From Alteraurantiacibacter hainanensis (lineage in GTDB: Bacteria > Pseudomonadota > Alphaproteobacteria > Sphingomonadales > Sphingomonadaceae), in assembly GCF_036321025.1 (NCBI RefSeq), contig NZ_JAZAPB010000002.1, positions 496,001 through 560,000 of the forward strand: a stretch of DNA of 64,000 nucleotides, given 5' to 3'. The notes beneath the pieces were generated by a model that did not search any database, was not told the DNA's origin, and was given only the letters and a program-made list of their open reading frames with translations. Of this stretch, positions 51,540-60,855 are shown piece by piece. Numbering within the stretch: the stretch's first letter is position 1; every line of letters begins with the position of its first letter. Made by a program: the position numbers and the translations under genes.

Positions 51540-52651
51540 TCAAGGGTGTTCACTACGTAGCGGTTCGCAAACCTAGCCGGTCAACTGTCTGGTATGTCTA
51601 TGCCTGGCGGGGTGGCCCGCAGATCAAGCGCGTGGAAGGTCGCAATAAACCGCGGCTCACTCGGGACGACGTCGACTTGCTCAAGGCGGCGCTAGACAGC
51701 CAAACGAGCGTCGATCCGACGATCTTGAGGTCGCTCATCCGCGAATGGAGATCGCAGGATCCCGAGCGCCCGTCGAGCCCCGAATGGGAGGCCTTGGCTG
51801 CCAGCACGAAGAAGACTTGGGGTTCGGCACTCGACAGAATCGACGAGAAGTGGGGCGACGTTCCCTTGGCCGTCTGGAACGATCCCAGGATGGTCGCCAA
51901 GGTTGTCGCTTGGCGAGACAGCCGGGCATCTACGGCCCGTGCAGCCGATATTGGCGTCTCCACCTTGCGCGCCCTGCTCGAATTCGGAAGGCTTCGCGGC
52001 CGGGTGAGCATCAATGTGGCAAACGGAATTCCGGCCCTGTACAAAAACGGCCAGCGCTCCGAGATCATCTGGACTGAAGAGGACATGCTCCGCTTCTCCG
52101 CATCAGCGGAAGAGCTTGGCCGGCCGCATATCGTCGATGGACTCCGCCTTGCAGCTCTGACTGGCCTACGCCGGGCTGACTTGGTCTCTCTCGAATGGGA
52201 TCATGTCGGAGAAACCGCGATCAAGAAGCGGGCGCTCAAGTCGAGCCGAAAGAAACGTCAGTATATCACCGTGCCCCTGGTCCCGGAACTCAAGGATCTC
52301 CTTGCTGAACTCCGAACGCGTACGCGGCAGCAAGGCGTAAAGACAGTGCTGGTGAATAGCTTTGGGGAGTCATGGTCGGCCGACGGATTTGGCGGCTCTT
52401 TCAATCGCGTTCGCGATCACGCCAAAATCGTCCATTCCGATCTGGATACGGGTGAAGAGCGAGCTAAGCATCTGCATGATGTCCGAGGGACCTTTTGTAC
52501 CAAGCTGCTCACCGAACACGGACTGACCGATGACGAGGCGGCAGGCGTCATGGGATGGTCTGTGGCGAAAGTGTCCTCGATCCGCCGTGTCTACGTCGAT
52601 GACAGCGCCCTAATTCACTCACTCGCGAGCCGAATGGCTAGTCGAGGCTGA
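51536..52651 (+). CDS. Tyrosine recombinase / phage-type integrase
   Basis: From the ATG at 51536 (ATGA overlap) the 371-residue product has an N-terminal arm-binding-like domain, a core-binding domain and a catalytic domain with ALTGLRRADLVSLEW (Arg), HLHDVRGTFCTKLL (H-x-x-R), a W segment GVMGWSVAKVS and Tyr in IRRVYVDDSAL. This is the longer of the two recombinases in the operon. Confidence 0.85.
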   Translation: MIKGVHYVAVRKPSRSTVWYVYAWRGGPQIKRVEGRNKPRLTRDDVDLLKAALDSQTSVDPTILRSLIREWRSQDPERPSSPEWEALAASTKKTWGSALDRIDEKWGDVPLAVWNDPRMVAKVVAWRDSRASTARAADIGVSTLRALLEFGRLRGRVSINVANGIPALYKNGQRSEIIWTEEDMLRFSASAEELGRPHIVDGLRLAALTGLRRADLVSLEWDHVGETAIKKRALKSSRKKRQYITVPLVPELKDLLAELRTRTRQQGVKTVLVNSFGESWSADGFGGSFNRVRDHAKIVHSDLDTGEERAKHLHDVRGTFCTKLLTEHGLTDDEAAGVMGWSVAKVSSIRRVYVDDSALIHSLASRMASRG

Positions 52652-52800
52652 TCGATTGCTTTTTCCGCCCTAATCTCGGCCATTCCCGCGCTGATCGCGT
52701 AGTTCCGAAAGCGGTCGGCCATTTCTTTGGCTGGACTGGTCTGACCCCTTCGTGTTTCAGCCAGCGCAGCCTTCCCGCGCTTGATTGTTACGAACACCAT
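52615..52800 (-). CDS. Possible small basic protein
   Basis: The 61-residue frame begins MVFVTIKRGKAALAETRRGQ and overlaps the 3' end of the plus-strand recombinase. Protein-like but unsupported by family or ribosome-binding site; it may be a chance frame. Confidence 0.25.
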   Translation of the reverse strand: MVFVTIKRGKAALAETRRGQTSPAKEMADRFRNYAISAGMAEIRAEKAIDQPRLAIRLASE

Positions 52801-52947
52801 ACTTACGTCGGCACGCCGTATAAGCGCGCCCTCTCATGATAAAATCCTGATCGAGCCCAGGCGGTATCACACTGTCCCGGCGACCTTACTGAATTGGATT
52901 GCAAGCACGATTATCATGCCTCCATCAAACCAACGATGGAGACACAC

Positions 52948-53253
52948 ATGCGCAAACCCCGCGACTTCGATTCGGAACTCAAGGCCCTTGCCGACAAGGC
53001 GAAGCAATAGAAGGAGCGCCGCGTGCGCGACCTCGGTACGCTGGTAACCGCAACCGGAGCGGATGCGCTCGATGCTGATGTGTTGGCGGGAGCGCTACTC
53101 AATGCGGCTGCCAACACCGACAAGGCAACCGGGGAGGGCTGGCGCAATCGCGGCGCGGCCTTCTTTCAGGGCAAACAACGCGACACTGCGGGCGGACCTG
53201 GCAGTCAGCCGGAAGGCACTTTACCGCCCGATGGCGGCGCGGCATCGACTTGA
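52948..53253 (+). pseudogene. TraC-like conjugation protein interrupted by amber codon
   Basis: The frame opens MRKPRDFDSELKALADKAKQ and meets TAG at 53008-53010, then continues in frame for 81 codons with RDLGTLVTATGADALDADVL, a TraC-like C-terminus. AAGGAG directly after the TAG lies six bases before GTG (53023), so a shortened protein could restart there. Loss of the N-terminal helix probably impairs function, hence the pseudogene call. The traD-like gene overlaps its end. Confidence 0.55.
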
Positions 53254-53494
53254 GGCGGTAAAGGCGAGAACCGACATCCGCGAATGGCAGGTCAAACGCC
53301 GCGAACGGACCCGGCAATTGATCGAGCTGGGTGGCCTGGTTGCCAAGGCCGATCTGGTCGAGCTGACCGACGATGATCGCGCCGTGCTATACGGTGCATT
53401 CCTCACGGTTGCCGCCAAGTTGCGCGGGCCGGATGGCGCACAAGCATTATTGCTGTTCCGGCGCAAGGGGAAGCGGGCGTTCGAGGCGGAGTGA
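53231..53494 (+). CDS. TraD-like conjugal transfer protein
   Basis: The 87-residue product has KRRERTRQLIELGGLVAKAD followed by LTDDDRAVLYGAFLTVAAKL, the core of small TraD proteins (TraD_N-like) that accompany TraC and the relaxase in rhizobial and sphingomonad conjugative elements. No relaxase is in the window, so this is a remnant of a conjugation module. Confidence 0.65.
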   Translation: MAARHRLEAVKARTDIREWQVKRRERTRQLIELGGLVAKADLVELTDDDRAVLYGAFLTVAAKLRGPDGAQALLLFRRKGKRAFEAE

Positions 53495-53657
53495 CTCTAG
53501 CCTACTTAGACCTGGAGCACATATCGATTGTTCGGTTCCAAAAATGCTCTGGTGATCCAATCTTCGGACATGTTGCGCCAGGTGCCAACCGAAGCTTAGT
53601 TGCAGTCTCCAATTAGGTGTGAGAATTCGTTCGCGCGATGTACCGAGGAGGGGCGAT

Positions 53658-54536
53658 ATGCTGGGGAGACTGGTTCACAAGTTCGACGAGATGGCATTGC
53701 GCATTTCGCGGGACCGAATGTCGGCTTTGAATCAGCAAATGCAGGCCAATATTCTGCAAAGTTATCGTGCGGCCTTTCTCCAGGGACAACCGCCAATCGA
53801 GAGACTGACCGATGCAGGATTTCGCTGCTATTCAGAGTATGAGGAAGATGGAATAATTCTCTATCTTCTAGCAGCGGTAGGCTTCAAAACCCGAACGGTC
53901 GTTGAACTGTGTTGCGGCAACGGGTCCGAATGTATGGCCGCAAATCTCATCATCAATCACGGTTTCAAAGGCTATCTGTTCGACGGGGCAAAGGCAAATG
54001 TTGCCAAGGCTCGCAGCTTCTACCGCAAGCAAAAAGAGTGTCGTTTCATGACACCCGAGATTTGCCAAGCCTGGATTACGCGTGACAATATCAACCAACT
54101 ATTGGCAAATGCGGGCGCGACGGGCGAGATCGATCTTCTGTCCTTGGACATGGACGGAAACGACTACTACATCTGGGAAGCGATTGACGTTATCAGTCCG
54201 AGAGTTTGTGTATTCGAAACACACAACGTCATTCCAGGCGATCTGTCACTCACCATCCCGTATGACGAAACATTCTTCGCTTGGAACAAGAAGGGCGCCG
54301 AGGTTGATTTTCGCAGCGTTTCTCTCGCCGCGATGCAGAAGCTTTCAACCGCGAAGGGTTACACGATGGTCGGCGGTCACAAACATGGCTTCAACGTCTT
54401 TTTCGTGCGCAACGATCTCATGAATTCGCATCTCAAATCTGCGACGATCAATGAGGTGCACGACAATGAGGGGACGCGCATGGCGCAAGCAACGCGTTGG
54501 GAGGCGTTAAAGGGGATGCCTTGGGTAGAAGTATAA
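53658..54536 (+). CDS. FkbM-like SAM methyltransferase
   Basis: Starting at the ATG at 53658 after AGGAGG, the 292-residue product has class I motif VVELCCGNGSECMAANLI (about 79-96), LFDGAKANVAKA as the motif II region, and DLLSLDMDGNDYYIWEAI (about 157-174), the FkbM-typical D-x-D-G segment. The C-terminus has a Gly/His-rich MVGGHKHGFNVFFV. It opens a second lower-GC island with glycosyltransferases and a flippase. The target is probably a sugar or glycolipid. Confidence 0.75.
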   Translation: MLGRLVHKFDEMALRISRDRMSALNQQMQANILQSYRAAFLQGQPPIERLTDAGFRCYSEYEEDGIILYLLAAVGFKTRTVVELCCGNGSECMAANLIINHGFKGYLFDGAKANVAKARSFYRKQKECRFMTPEICQAWITRDNINQLLANAGATGEIDLLSLDMDGNDYYIWEAIDVISPRVCVFETHNVIPGDLSLTIPYDETFFAWNKKGAEVDFRSVSLAAMQKLSTAKGYTMVGGHKHGFNVFFVRNDLMNSHLKSATINEVHDNEGTRMAQATRWEALKGMPWVEV

Positions 54537-54625
54537 AGCTTAGCGCATAGTCGCCAATGTCATCTGCATGGATCACAATTCTTCTGCTACGACATCTACA
54601 TCACCGCGACATGAATACAGCAAGC

Positions 54626-56023
54626 TCATTTTTGTAGAAGAAAAATGGTCCTTGTTGTTGGATGAGAAGGTAAGAGCTCAATATTCTTGAAATAGCGAGA
54701 TGCAGTCTCGGCGGCGATGTTTTTGCTGTAATTCTCAGCGTTCCAATGTTTGATGTGAGGGAAGTAGCCTGGATTGCCGGCAACTAGTTCATCCTCGAGC
54801 TCAATGAACTCGACTATTGATCCGTCATTGCAATTTGCAAAGAGTAGAGAGAATATTGAATCAAATGACCGATTTTCGCCTAGTGTCAAATGATGGATTA
54901 ATCCAAGCATCATGATCACATCTGGTTTATGCCTATCGAGGAGTGAACTAAAATAGGCATTCTCTTCGCAAGGTTCTCCGCTAAGTCCTGTACGCAAGTC
55001 GAGGTCTGCCCACTCGCATTTGGCTACGGAAATGGGTAGGTTTTGCATGCGGACTGTATTAAAAAAAGAGTTTAAAGATGGTTCATCCACATCTGTAGCA
55101 ACCACAGTATAGCCGTTGTTGGCCGCCAGCTTGGAGAACCAGCCTGTGTTGGCTCCGATATCAATTAGCGATCCCGCATTGAAATGCAGCAATGCTCTAA
55201 GAACGCTATGCTGTTTGTTCTTCCATGCGTCGCTCGGATCAAGTCCGAACTCTTCACCTTTTTGATCGTAGTAGAGTGCGTATCCTAGATTGTCTTCGAG
55301 CCCAATCTGGCCGACGATATTTGCCAAACGGGCATAACATACCGGCGGGGCCTTACTAACGGCGGCGACATATTGCGCGATTCGATAGAGCAGTTTTGGC
55401 AGGCGGTGGGGCGCGCAAGCAAGCACCAGATCCCTCAACTCATACCGTCGCGCCTGCATCCGACAGGCATGTGAACGAAGTATCTTGCGGGCGAAGTCCG
55501 CCATGTCTGCTTCGTATGCGAGCAGAGGTAGAAGGAAATAGTGCTCGAACATGTCACGAATGATCCTTTTCCGCAGCGAAGCGGGATCATTGGAGTGCTG
55601 TCCGAGCCATTCCTCGTCGGCCAAGTCTTCGATGCGCACCAAGGAAAGGAAATCCACGAAGCGCGGCTGCCCGTTTTCGAACACGATGTTTTCCGGCAGG
55701 CAATCTTTCAGCGTCAGCTCAAGCGTGTCGAGTTCTTTCAGCAATTTCAGATGGAACAATGCGGCGACCTGCAGTGCAGTCGAAGGCCATTCGTAAGGAA
55801 ATGTGATCGGATAAAGAGGATGTTGGAGAACCAGTTCGCTGCCATCTTCCTTGATTGCGGTCGGAGCAAAACCTCTCGCTACCAGGTCGTGGCGTTCGAA
55901 AAGTTCCAATAGTTCCCTTGCTCGATCCCGATACTCTGGTGCGATCCGGCGTAGCACCTTATCATCATGTACCGAGACTTTGCCTCGGTTGTCGAAACCC
56001 GGCAGATCGAGTTTTCCAGTCAT
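54626..56023 (-). CDS. Kinase-like domain fused to SAM methyltransferase
   Basis: The 465-residue product has two parts. The N-terminal half contains LKDCLPENIVFENGQPRFVD followed by F, resembling the catalytic-loop and metal-binding segments of kinase-like folds (D-x4-N, then VDF). The C-terminal half is a class I methyltransferase with SLIDIGANTGWFSKLAANNG (about 284-303) and DVIMMLGLIHHL. Whether the kinase-like part is active is unclear because a Lys/Glu pair is not evident. It is divergent from the flippase gene (75 bases). Confidence 0.65.
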   Translation of the reverse strand: MTGKLDLPGFDNRGKVSVHDDKVLRRIAPEYRDRARELLELFERHDLVARGFAPTAIKEDGSELVLQHPLYPITFPYEWPSTALQVAALFHLKLLKELDTLELTLKDCLPENIVFENGQPRFVDFLSLVRIEDLADEEWLGQHSNDPASLRKRIIRDMFEHYFLLPLLAYEADMADFARKILRSHACRMQARRYELRDLVLACAPHRLPKLLYRIAQYVAAVSKAPPVCYARLANIVGQIGLEDNLGYALYYDQKGEEFGLDPSDAWKNKQHSVLRALLHFNAGSLIDIGANTGWFSKLAANNGYTVVATDVDEPSLNSFFNTVRMQNLPISVAKCEWADLDLRTGLSGEPCEENAYFSSLLDRHKPDVIMMLGLIHHLTLGENRSFDSIFSLLFANCNDGSIVEFIELEDELVAGNPGYFPHIKHWNAENYSKNIAAETASRYFKNIELLPSHPTTRTIFLLQK

Positions 56024-56098
56024 CTAACCTCCCTTTGTGCTGGCCGCTCAAGCGCACTACCCTACCAACTCAGATTTAAAAACGGAGCAAACTGAACT

Positions 56099-57559
56099 GT
56101 GCGCAGCCAAATCCGCTTCCTTGGGGCTTCTGCGTGGAACGTGGGCGGTGTGACCGTCAGCCATATCATTGCTCTGGCGATGATCGCGTATTTGGCGCGA
56201 CATCTTGACGCTCGCGATTTCGGGTATGTTGCGATTGCCATGCTGGCGGTCGAGATGAGCCGGGATTTCATGCTTGGTGGTGTTCCCGATTATCTGGTTA
56301 GGGAGAGACAATGGCACGAAGCCTTCTCTCGCAGCGCATTCGTATTCCAGATCCTTATCGGCCTGTGCCTTGCATTGGCCGTGGCAGGCATAGGTTACAG
56401 CCTGTCTGTGCTGGGAGAAGAAGAAATCGGGCAGGCAATGATGCTGGTGTCCGTCATCTTCCCGATCGAGGCTGCAGGGGCCGTGTCTCAGGCTCGATTG
56501 CGGTTTGATCAGCGGTTCCGGCACATTGGCACAGTGCAAGTTTTTGGAGCACTGGCGATGGCAATTGTTGCAGCCTTCTCGCTGAACCTTGGATATGGAT
56601 TTCTCGCGATCGCACACGGCAGAATCGCATCTGCGCTGGTAACGACAGGTGCCTATCTCGCAATGGCGGGCTGGCGCCCTGGTTTCGTGTGGAATTTCGC
56701 TCCAATCTTCGCGCAGTGGCGGGTTCTTTCGAGCATCGTAGGAACGCGCTTTCTGGGGGTTCTCAATGTCAAGGTTTCGGACCTAATCATTGGAGTCATC
56801 GGCGGAGCGGCACTCCTGGGAGCGTTCCAGCTCGCTTCGCGCCTGTTGCAATCATTTCTCCAGGCCTTGCTCGCACCAGTACAGACCGTGATGCTTTCCA
56901 GTTTGCGCGAGCAGGAATCACCAGATGAAGTACGTGAGTGGATAATCGAAGCGTTTCCACTTCTTGCCTTTATCATTTTTCCAATTGCAATTGGCGCGAT
57001 GGTCGTTTCGCCAGAGATTGTGAAAATCCTTTTCGGCGAAGGCTGGAACGAACTCATTCTACCTTCCGCAATCCTGATGTTTGCTCTTATTCCGGCATCG
57101 CTCAACTACCTGGTGTATCCTGTCGCAGTCCGCTTCGACAAAGCGCATGTGGCTTTCGGGCTTACGGGTTTCCTTACCGTCACAGGCAGTTGCTTGTTTA
57201 TACTTGTTTCGCATTTGGGCCTCGTGGCTGTGTCGGTCGCGTTTGTTGCCCGGACACTGCTCGGATCGTTGGTCAGTTTACGATTGTTCAAAACCAGGTT
57301 CGGCATTCCGATTAGGCCGTTCCTCACAGCTTGTATCTACCCGGGAATCGGAGCGGCCGCGGTGGCACTCCTGGTTTTTCTGGCCAGGAGCAATTTGGCG
57401 ATCCAATCTCAAGTGGTCGCACTCGGCATCTATGTCGTCATTGGTGCGACCGGATATGCGCTGGTCGTCGCCGTGCCTGCACTTCGCGTTTGGCGCGAGA
57501 TTGCAGCAAGCCGCCGTCGAAAGTCATCTGGTGTCACCGGAGAAGTGGCAACGCGCTGA
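56099..57559 (+). CDS. Polysaccharide flippase, Wzx/MOP family
   Basis: The 486-residue product starts at GTG and has about 12-14 membrane segments with the hallmark MIAYLARHLDARDFGYVAIA near the N-terminus. It is a second flippase, distinct from the one at 8041 and part of the 53.7-60.1 kb island. It should flip a lipid-linked saccharide made by the two neighbouring GT4 enzymes. It converges with the next gene, 40 bases between stops. Confidence 0.85.
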   Translation: MRSQIRFLGASAWNVGGVTVSHIIALAMIAYLARHLDARDFGYVAIAMLAVEMSRDFMLGGVPDYLVRERQWHEAFSRSAFVFQILIGLCLALAVAGIGYSLSVLGEEEIGQAMMLVSVIFPIEAAGAVSQARLRFDQRFRHIGTVQVFGALAMAIVAAFSLNLGYGFLAIAHGRIASALVTTGAYLAMAGWRPGFVWNFAPIFAQWRVLSSIVGTRFLGVLNVKVSDLIIGVIGGAALLGAFQLASRLLQSFLQALLAPVQTVMLSSLREQESPDEVREWIIEAFPLLAFIIFPIAIGAMVVSPEIVKILFGEGWNELILPSAILMFALIPASLNYLVYPVAVRFDKAHVAFGLTGFLTVTGSCLFILVSHLGLVAVSVAFVARTLLGSLVSLRLFKTRFGIPIRPFLTACIYPGIGAAAVALLVFLARSNLAIQSQVVALGIYVVIGATGYALVVAVPALRVWREIAASRRRKSSGVTGEVATR

Positions 57560-57599
57560 GAGTTTTGTCGACTAGAGTGACGAAAGAGGCTGGCCAATT

Positions 57600-58817
57600 T
57601 CAACGCATTTTGATGGCCACCGCGGCAATGATCCTGTCGGAAATCTGTCGCGCAATCGAGAACCAGTCATACTTGTGAGCCAGCGCACGTGCCGCAATCC
57701 GGCGCTCGTCGAGATCGGATGATTGCGCAAGTGCAACTATCGCCTTGGGCATGTCGGGGATGCTGCTGATCGTAAGCACTTTGCCAGAATGATCATCTAT
57801 ACCTCTCGCACCGAATGCGGTCGTTACGATAGGGAATCCGGCAGCGCAGTACTCGAACATCTTGATGTTGCTTCCGCTGCCATTCTCCATAGGGTTGATG
57901 GCAATGTCGGCCGCCGCGAACCAAGGGGCAAGGTCATCAACCATTCCGGTAATGATCACGTTTTCCGGATTGTGACCCGTTGGGAGGCTTGCTCCTACTC
58001 CGCCAACAATCAGAAACGTAATTCGCGGATTTTGTCGTGCCATGCTGAGGACGTGATGCGCCGCCTCGACATTCGGGGTCCAGCGTGCCCCTAGAAACAG
58101 CGCTACGACCTTGTCTTCCAGGCCCAGCTTCTTCTTGGCCTGCAGGCGTTCCTCTGCTGAAATTGGCAACACCGTGCCCAGATCGACACCGTTCGGTGCG
58201 ATGCTAACCTTTTCTGGTTCTACGTTGAACCGGCTGATTGCTGCATCGCGGTCTGCCGCTGAGCAGGTAAAAACCAGGTCTGCTCGCGACATGCAATCAT
58301 GCTCGATTTCCTGAACGCAACGAGCAGCCTTGCCTGCCAACCCGCTTCGTCTGAGTAGATGGGCATAAATGTCCGTTTCGATGTTGTGGGCATCGAGAAC
58401 GACCAGATGGTCGGCGCGCAGCCAGGGCCTGGCCAAAGCGAACAAATAGGGATGTTCGAAGAGGATTACCTCGTGTTCGGCTATCGCTGCGGCGATCTGC
58501 CTGGCCGGGCGGAAAGCTCGCGGAAGCTGTGTCGCGGCAGTCTGCGCGGTACCCAATCGTCGCAAGAAACGATTCCCGAGCAAGATAAAGGGATTGAAGT
58601 AGACTTCCTCCCGATAATTTGGCGCAATCTGACAGCCGTGCATCCGCAAAAGGTCGATGGCGCCCTGACGGACAGTCGCACCGCTGATCTGCAGTACTTT
58701 CCAGCCAAGCCGTGCGTATCCACTGTTTAGGTTATGAATGCGTTTGGTTCCCCCACTTTGGGGTGGGTTCGAACTGAAGGGGCTCAGCGTAAGTAGTCGT
58801 TTTTCAGCAAGTGGCAT
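57600..58817 (-). CDS. Glycosyltransferase family 4
   Basis: I chose the ATG at 58817 (MPLAEKRLLTLSPFSSNPPQ); earlier in-frame starts add unconserved Arg-rich sequence. The 405-residue product has LFLGARWTPNVEAAHHVLSM (about 229-248) and a donor-site segment ADIAINPMENGSGSNIKMFEYCAAGFP, typical of GT4 enzymes in which E-x7-E is replaced by NGSGSNIKMFE. It is the last gene before the convergent flippase stop. Confidence 0.8.
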   Translation of the reverse strand: MPLAEKRLLTLSPFSSNPPQSGGTKRIHNLNSGYARLGWKVLQISGATVRQGAIDLLRMHGCQIAPNYREEVYFNPFILLGNRFLRRLGTAQTAATQLPRAFRPARQIAAAIAEHEVILFEHPYLFALARPWLRADHLVVLDAHNIETDIYAHLLRRSGLAGKAARCVQEIEHDCMSRADLVFTCSAADRDAAISRFNVEPEKVSIAPNGVDLGTVLPISAEERLQAKKKLGLEDKVVALFLGARWTPNVEAAHHVLSMARQNPRITFLIVGGVGASLPTGHNPENVIITGMVDDLAPWFAAADIAINPMENGSGSNIKMFEYCAAGFPIVTTAFGARGIDDHSGKVLTISSIPDMPKAIVALAQSSDLDERRIAARALAHKYDWFSIARQISDRIIAAVAIKMR

Positions 58818-59092
58818 TTCATCATACCGAGTATTGTGGGTGACAAACCTTGTTAATGCTGATCGCTTGCTCCTTCGCCACAAAACTGACCGACAGTTGG
58901 TCTCGAACGTGCGACGACAACATCGTGAGCGCAACGGAAACATTAATCATGGTTGGGGGCAATCCTGAGAGGCAGATTGTGGTTACGGGCGTGAACTGGT
59001 CTGGATGCATGAGATTGTAGAAAACACAGGCGTGCTCGAACGCGAGAGTTACAGGCGCAATCGGTCGCTATGAGGGCATGCAGCTGAGCAGC

Positions 59093-60094
59093 CTAACTCG
59101 CGCCGACAGTCAGTTTCAGTACCTCCTCAATGCCGTCCACCCACATTTTCTCGTCAAAATTCTCGACCGCTCGCTTCCGCGCAGCAAGCTGCTTGGCCTG
59201 CAACTCTTCGGGCTTCTTCCAGATAGCAAGAAGTTTGTTGGCAATGCTGCGTGGATCGTCGTCTGACACTGCAATGCCAGCCTCTTGTGGTCCTACCACT
59301 TCGGCAACCGCTCCACTTTCGCTGCACACAACTGGCAATCCGCAAGCCATTGCTTCGGCCGCTGCATAGCCGAAGCCTTCGAGCCGAGAGGGGAAAAGAA
59401 GGAAATCGGAACTACGGTATGCCTCTCGAAGTGCCTCCCCGCTTACTCGCCCGAGTATGTCTCCCGCAGGCATCACAAGTCCCTTTTCCGGGGCAGAGCC
59501 TATGCAAGTAAAATGGCACTCATCTCCCAGTTCCTCAACGATTTGGCTGATAAGGTCGAAGGCTTTTCGCCGACTGGGCTTGCCGACAAAAAGCAGTCGT
59601 ATCGGACGATCGGCCGTGGGTATGGGCTTTGGTACTCCGGGCGAAAAGAATTGTGTATCGACCCCATTGAGCACGGTGCGGACGGGGACGTCAGCCAAGT
59701 AAGTGCGAATGGCCGCTGCGGTTGTATTACTCACCGCTACAACCGTTGCGGACTTTCGCAGAGCGGCAAGTTCCATGGGTTTGACAACGAGGCGGTGATA
59801 CAGCGTTTGGGCTGATGACTTGAAAGGAGCAAGTTTCGGATCGTGCACAACATGGTGTACGATTGTGACCAATGGTACGTTTCCGGCGAACGCGGCTGCC
59901 GTCCAACTATTGGCTATCGTAACATCAGTCCCGCTGCGTGGGCGAACAGGTGCGAGCCATGGGATGTACTGATAATGATGCGAAACGATATCTAGGTCGA
60001 CCGAGTGGCCCCGCTCTTCTAGGCCGCGAGCCAAGCTTGTCGCATAGACCTCAGCACCAGTGCCGGTTTCGATTGTAGGCATCCAGACCCGCAT
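59093..60094 (-). CDS. Glycosyltransferase family 4
   Basis: From the ATG at 60094 the 333-residue product opens MRVWMPTIETGTGAEVYATS and has LLFVGKPSRRKAFDLISQIV (about 165-184) and FPSRLEGFGYAAAEAMACGLP (E-x7-E). This is a clear GT4 retaining transferase. It is separated from the downstream GT4 by about 275 noncoding bases, so it may have its own transcript. Confidence 0.88.
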   Translation of the reverse strand: MRVWMPTIETGTGAEVYATSLARGLEERGHSVDLDIVSHHYQYIPWLAPVRPRSGTDVTIANSWTAAAFAGNVPLVTIVHHVVHDPKLAPFKSSAQTLYHRLVVKPMELAALRKSATVVAVSNTTAAAIRTYLADVPVRTVLNGVDTQFFSPGVPKPIPTADRPIRLLFVGKPSRRKAFDLISQIVEELGDECHFTCIGSAPEKGLVMPAGDILGRVSGEALREAYRSSDFLLFPSRLEGFGYAAAEAMACGLPVVCSESGAVAEVVGPQEAGIAVSDDDPRSIANKLLAIWKKPEELQAKQLAARKRAVENFDEKMWVDGIEEVLKLTVGAS

Positions 60095-60648
60095 GACTTC
60101 CAATCATAACGGTTTGGATGACATCGGCGCAACCGGGAGGTCTACATATTTACCGCTTCTATGAAGAAGCAGACGGTCCGTACCTTCTTCTGGTGTTGCG
60201 GTTTCCGGGTATTCGTACTGAGGGAGAACTGGATGCATCCCGCAGGTCGGGGAGGTTCGGCATGCCCTGGATACTGGCATGGGGCTCAACCTCTTAGCTT
60301 TCGGGGCAGCGTTTGATCTTCGAGGCCAGCGGCCGCGAAATCCTCCGACGATTCGCAAATCAAAATGATTCGCGATTGGATTTCGTTTCCGGTGGCGCGG
60401 CAACGCGTCGATGGCGGCGCATATCCGCGCGCTCCCGCTGCAAAATCGTGTCGGCCGAAAAGATCATCAGAACCGAAAGCGGTTGAGCGAGATTGTCCGC
60501 AAAACTCTCAAATCGTCCAAACAAGTTGCATATCCCGCAAATGATTGAAGATTTCGCCGAATTCCAACTCAGACTGACCCTTGATCTGCGCCGAAAAGTT
60601 CTCATTATGTTCCCTTGAGGGCCGCGAGTGCCAAAGTGAGAACGCCCT
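60095..60648. other. Region with broken minus-strand frames
   Basis: The minus strand encodes two adjacent frames, NFSAQIKGQSELEFGEIF (around 60555-60615) and FADNLAQPLSVLMIFSADTI (around 60420-60500), that look like halves of one frameshifted membrane protein. I do not recognise it. No intact gene is supported. Confidence 0.35.
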
Positions 60649-60855
60649 ATGCCCAATACAGAACGCATCATCCGCCTTAAGACCGTACTCGACCGCACCG
60701 GCCTTTCTAGCTCCACCGTCTATCGCAAGATCGCTGAGGGCACGTTTCCGTCACAGGTCAAGATCAGCATCCACGGTGCGGGCTGGCATGAGTCCGCAAT
60801 CAATCGCTGGATAGCCGATTCCGCTCACTATCGTGAAGAGGAACCGGCGGAATGA
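60649..60855 (+). CDS. AlpA-family phage-type regulator
   Basis: The 68-residue product has the AlpA/MerR-like HTH: RIIRLKTVLDRTGLSSSTVY, then RKIAEGTFPSQVKIS and W-x-x-SAINRWIAD. AlpA proteins activate integrase or excision genes in prophages and genomic islands. It overlaps, on the opposite strand, the end of the decayed mechanosensitive channel gene, so it probably arrived after or caused that gene's loss. Confidence 0.8.
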   Translation: MPNTERIIRLKTVLDRTGLSSSTVYRKIAEGTFPSQVKISIHGAGWHESAINRWIADSAHYREEEPAE

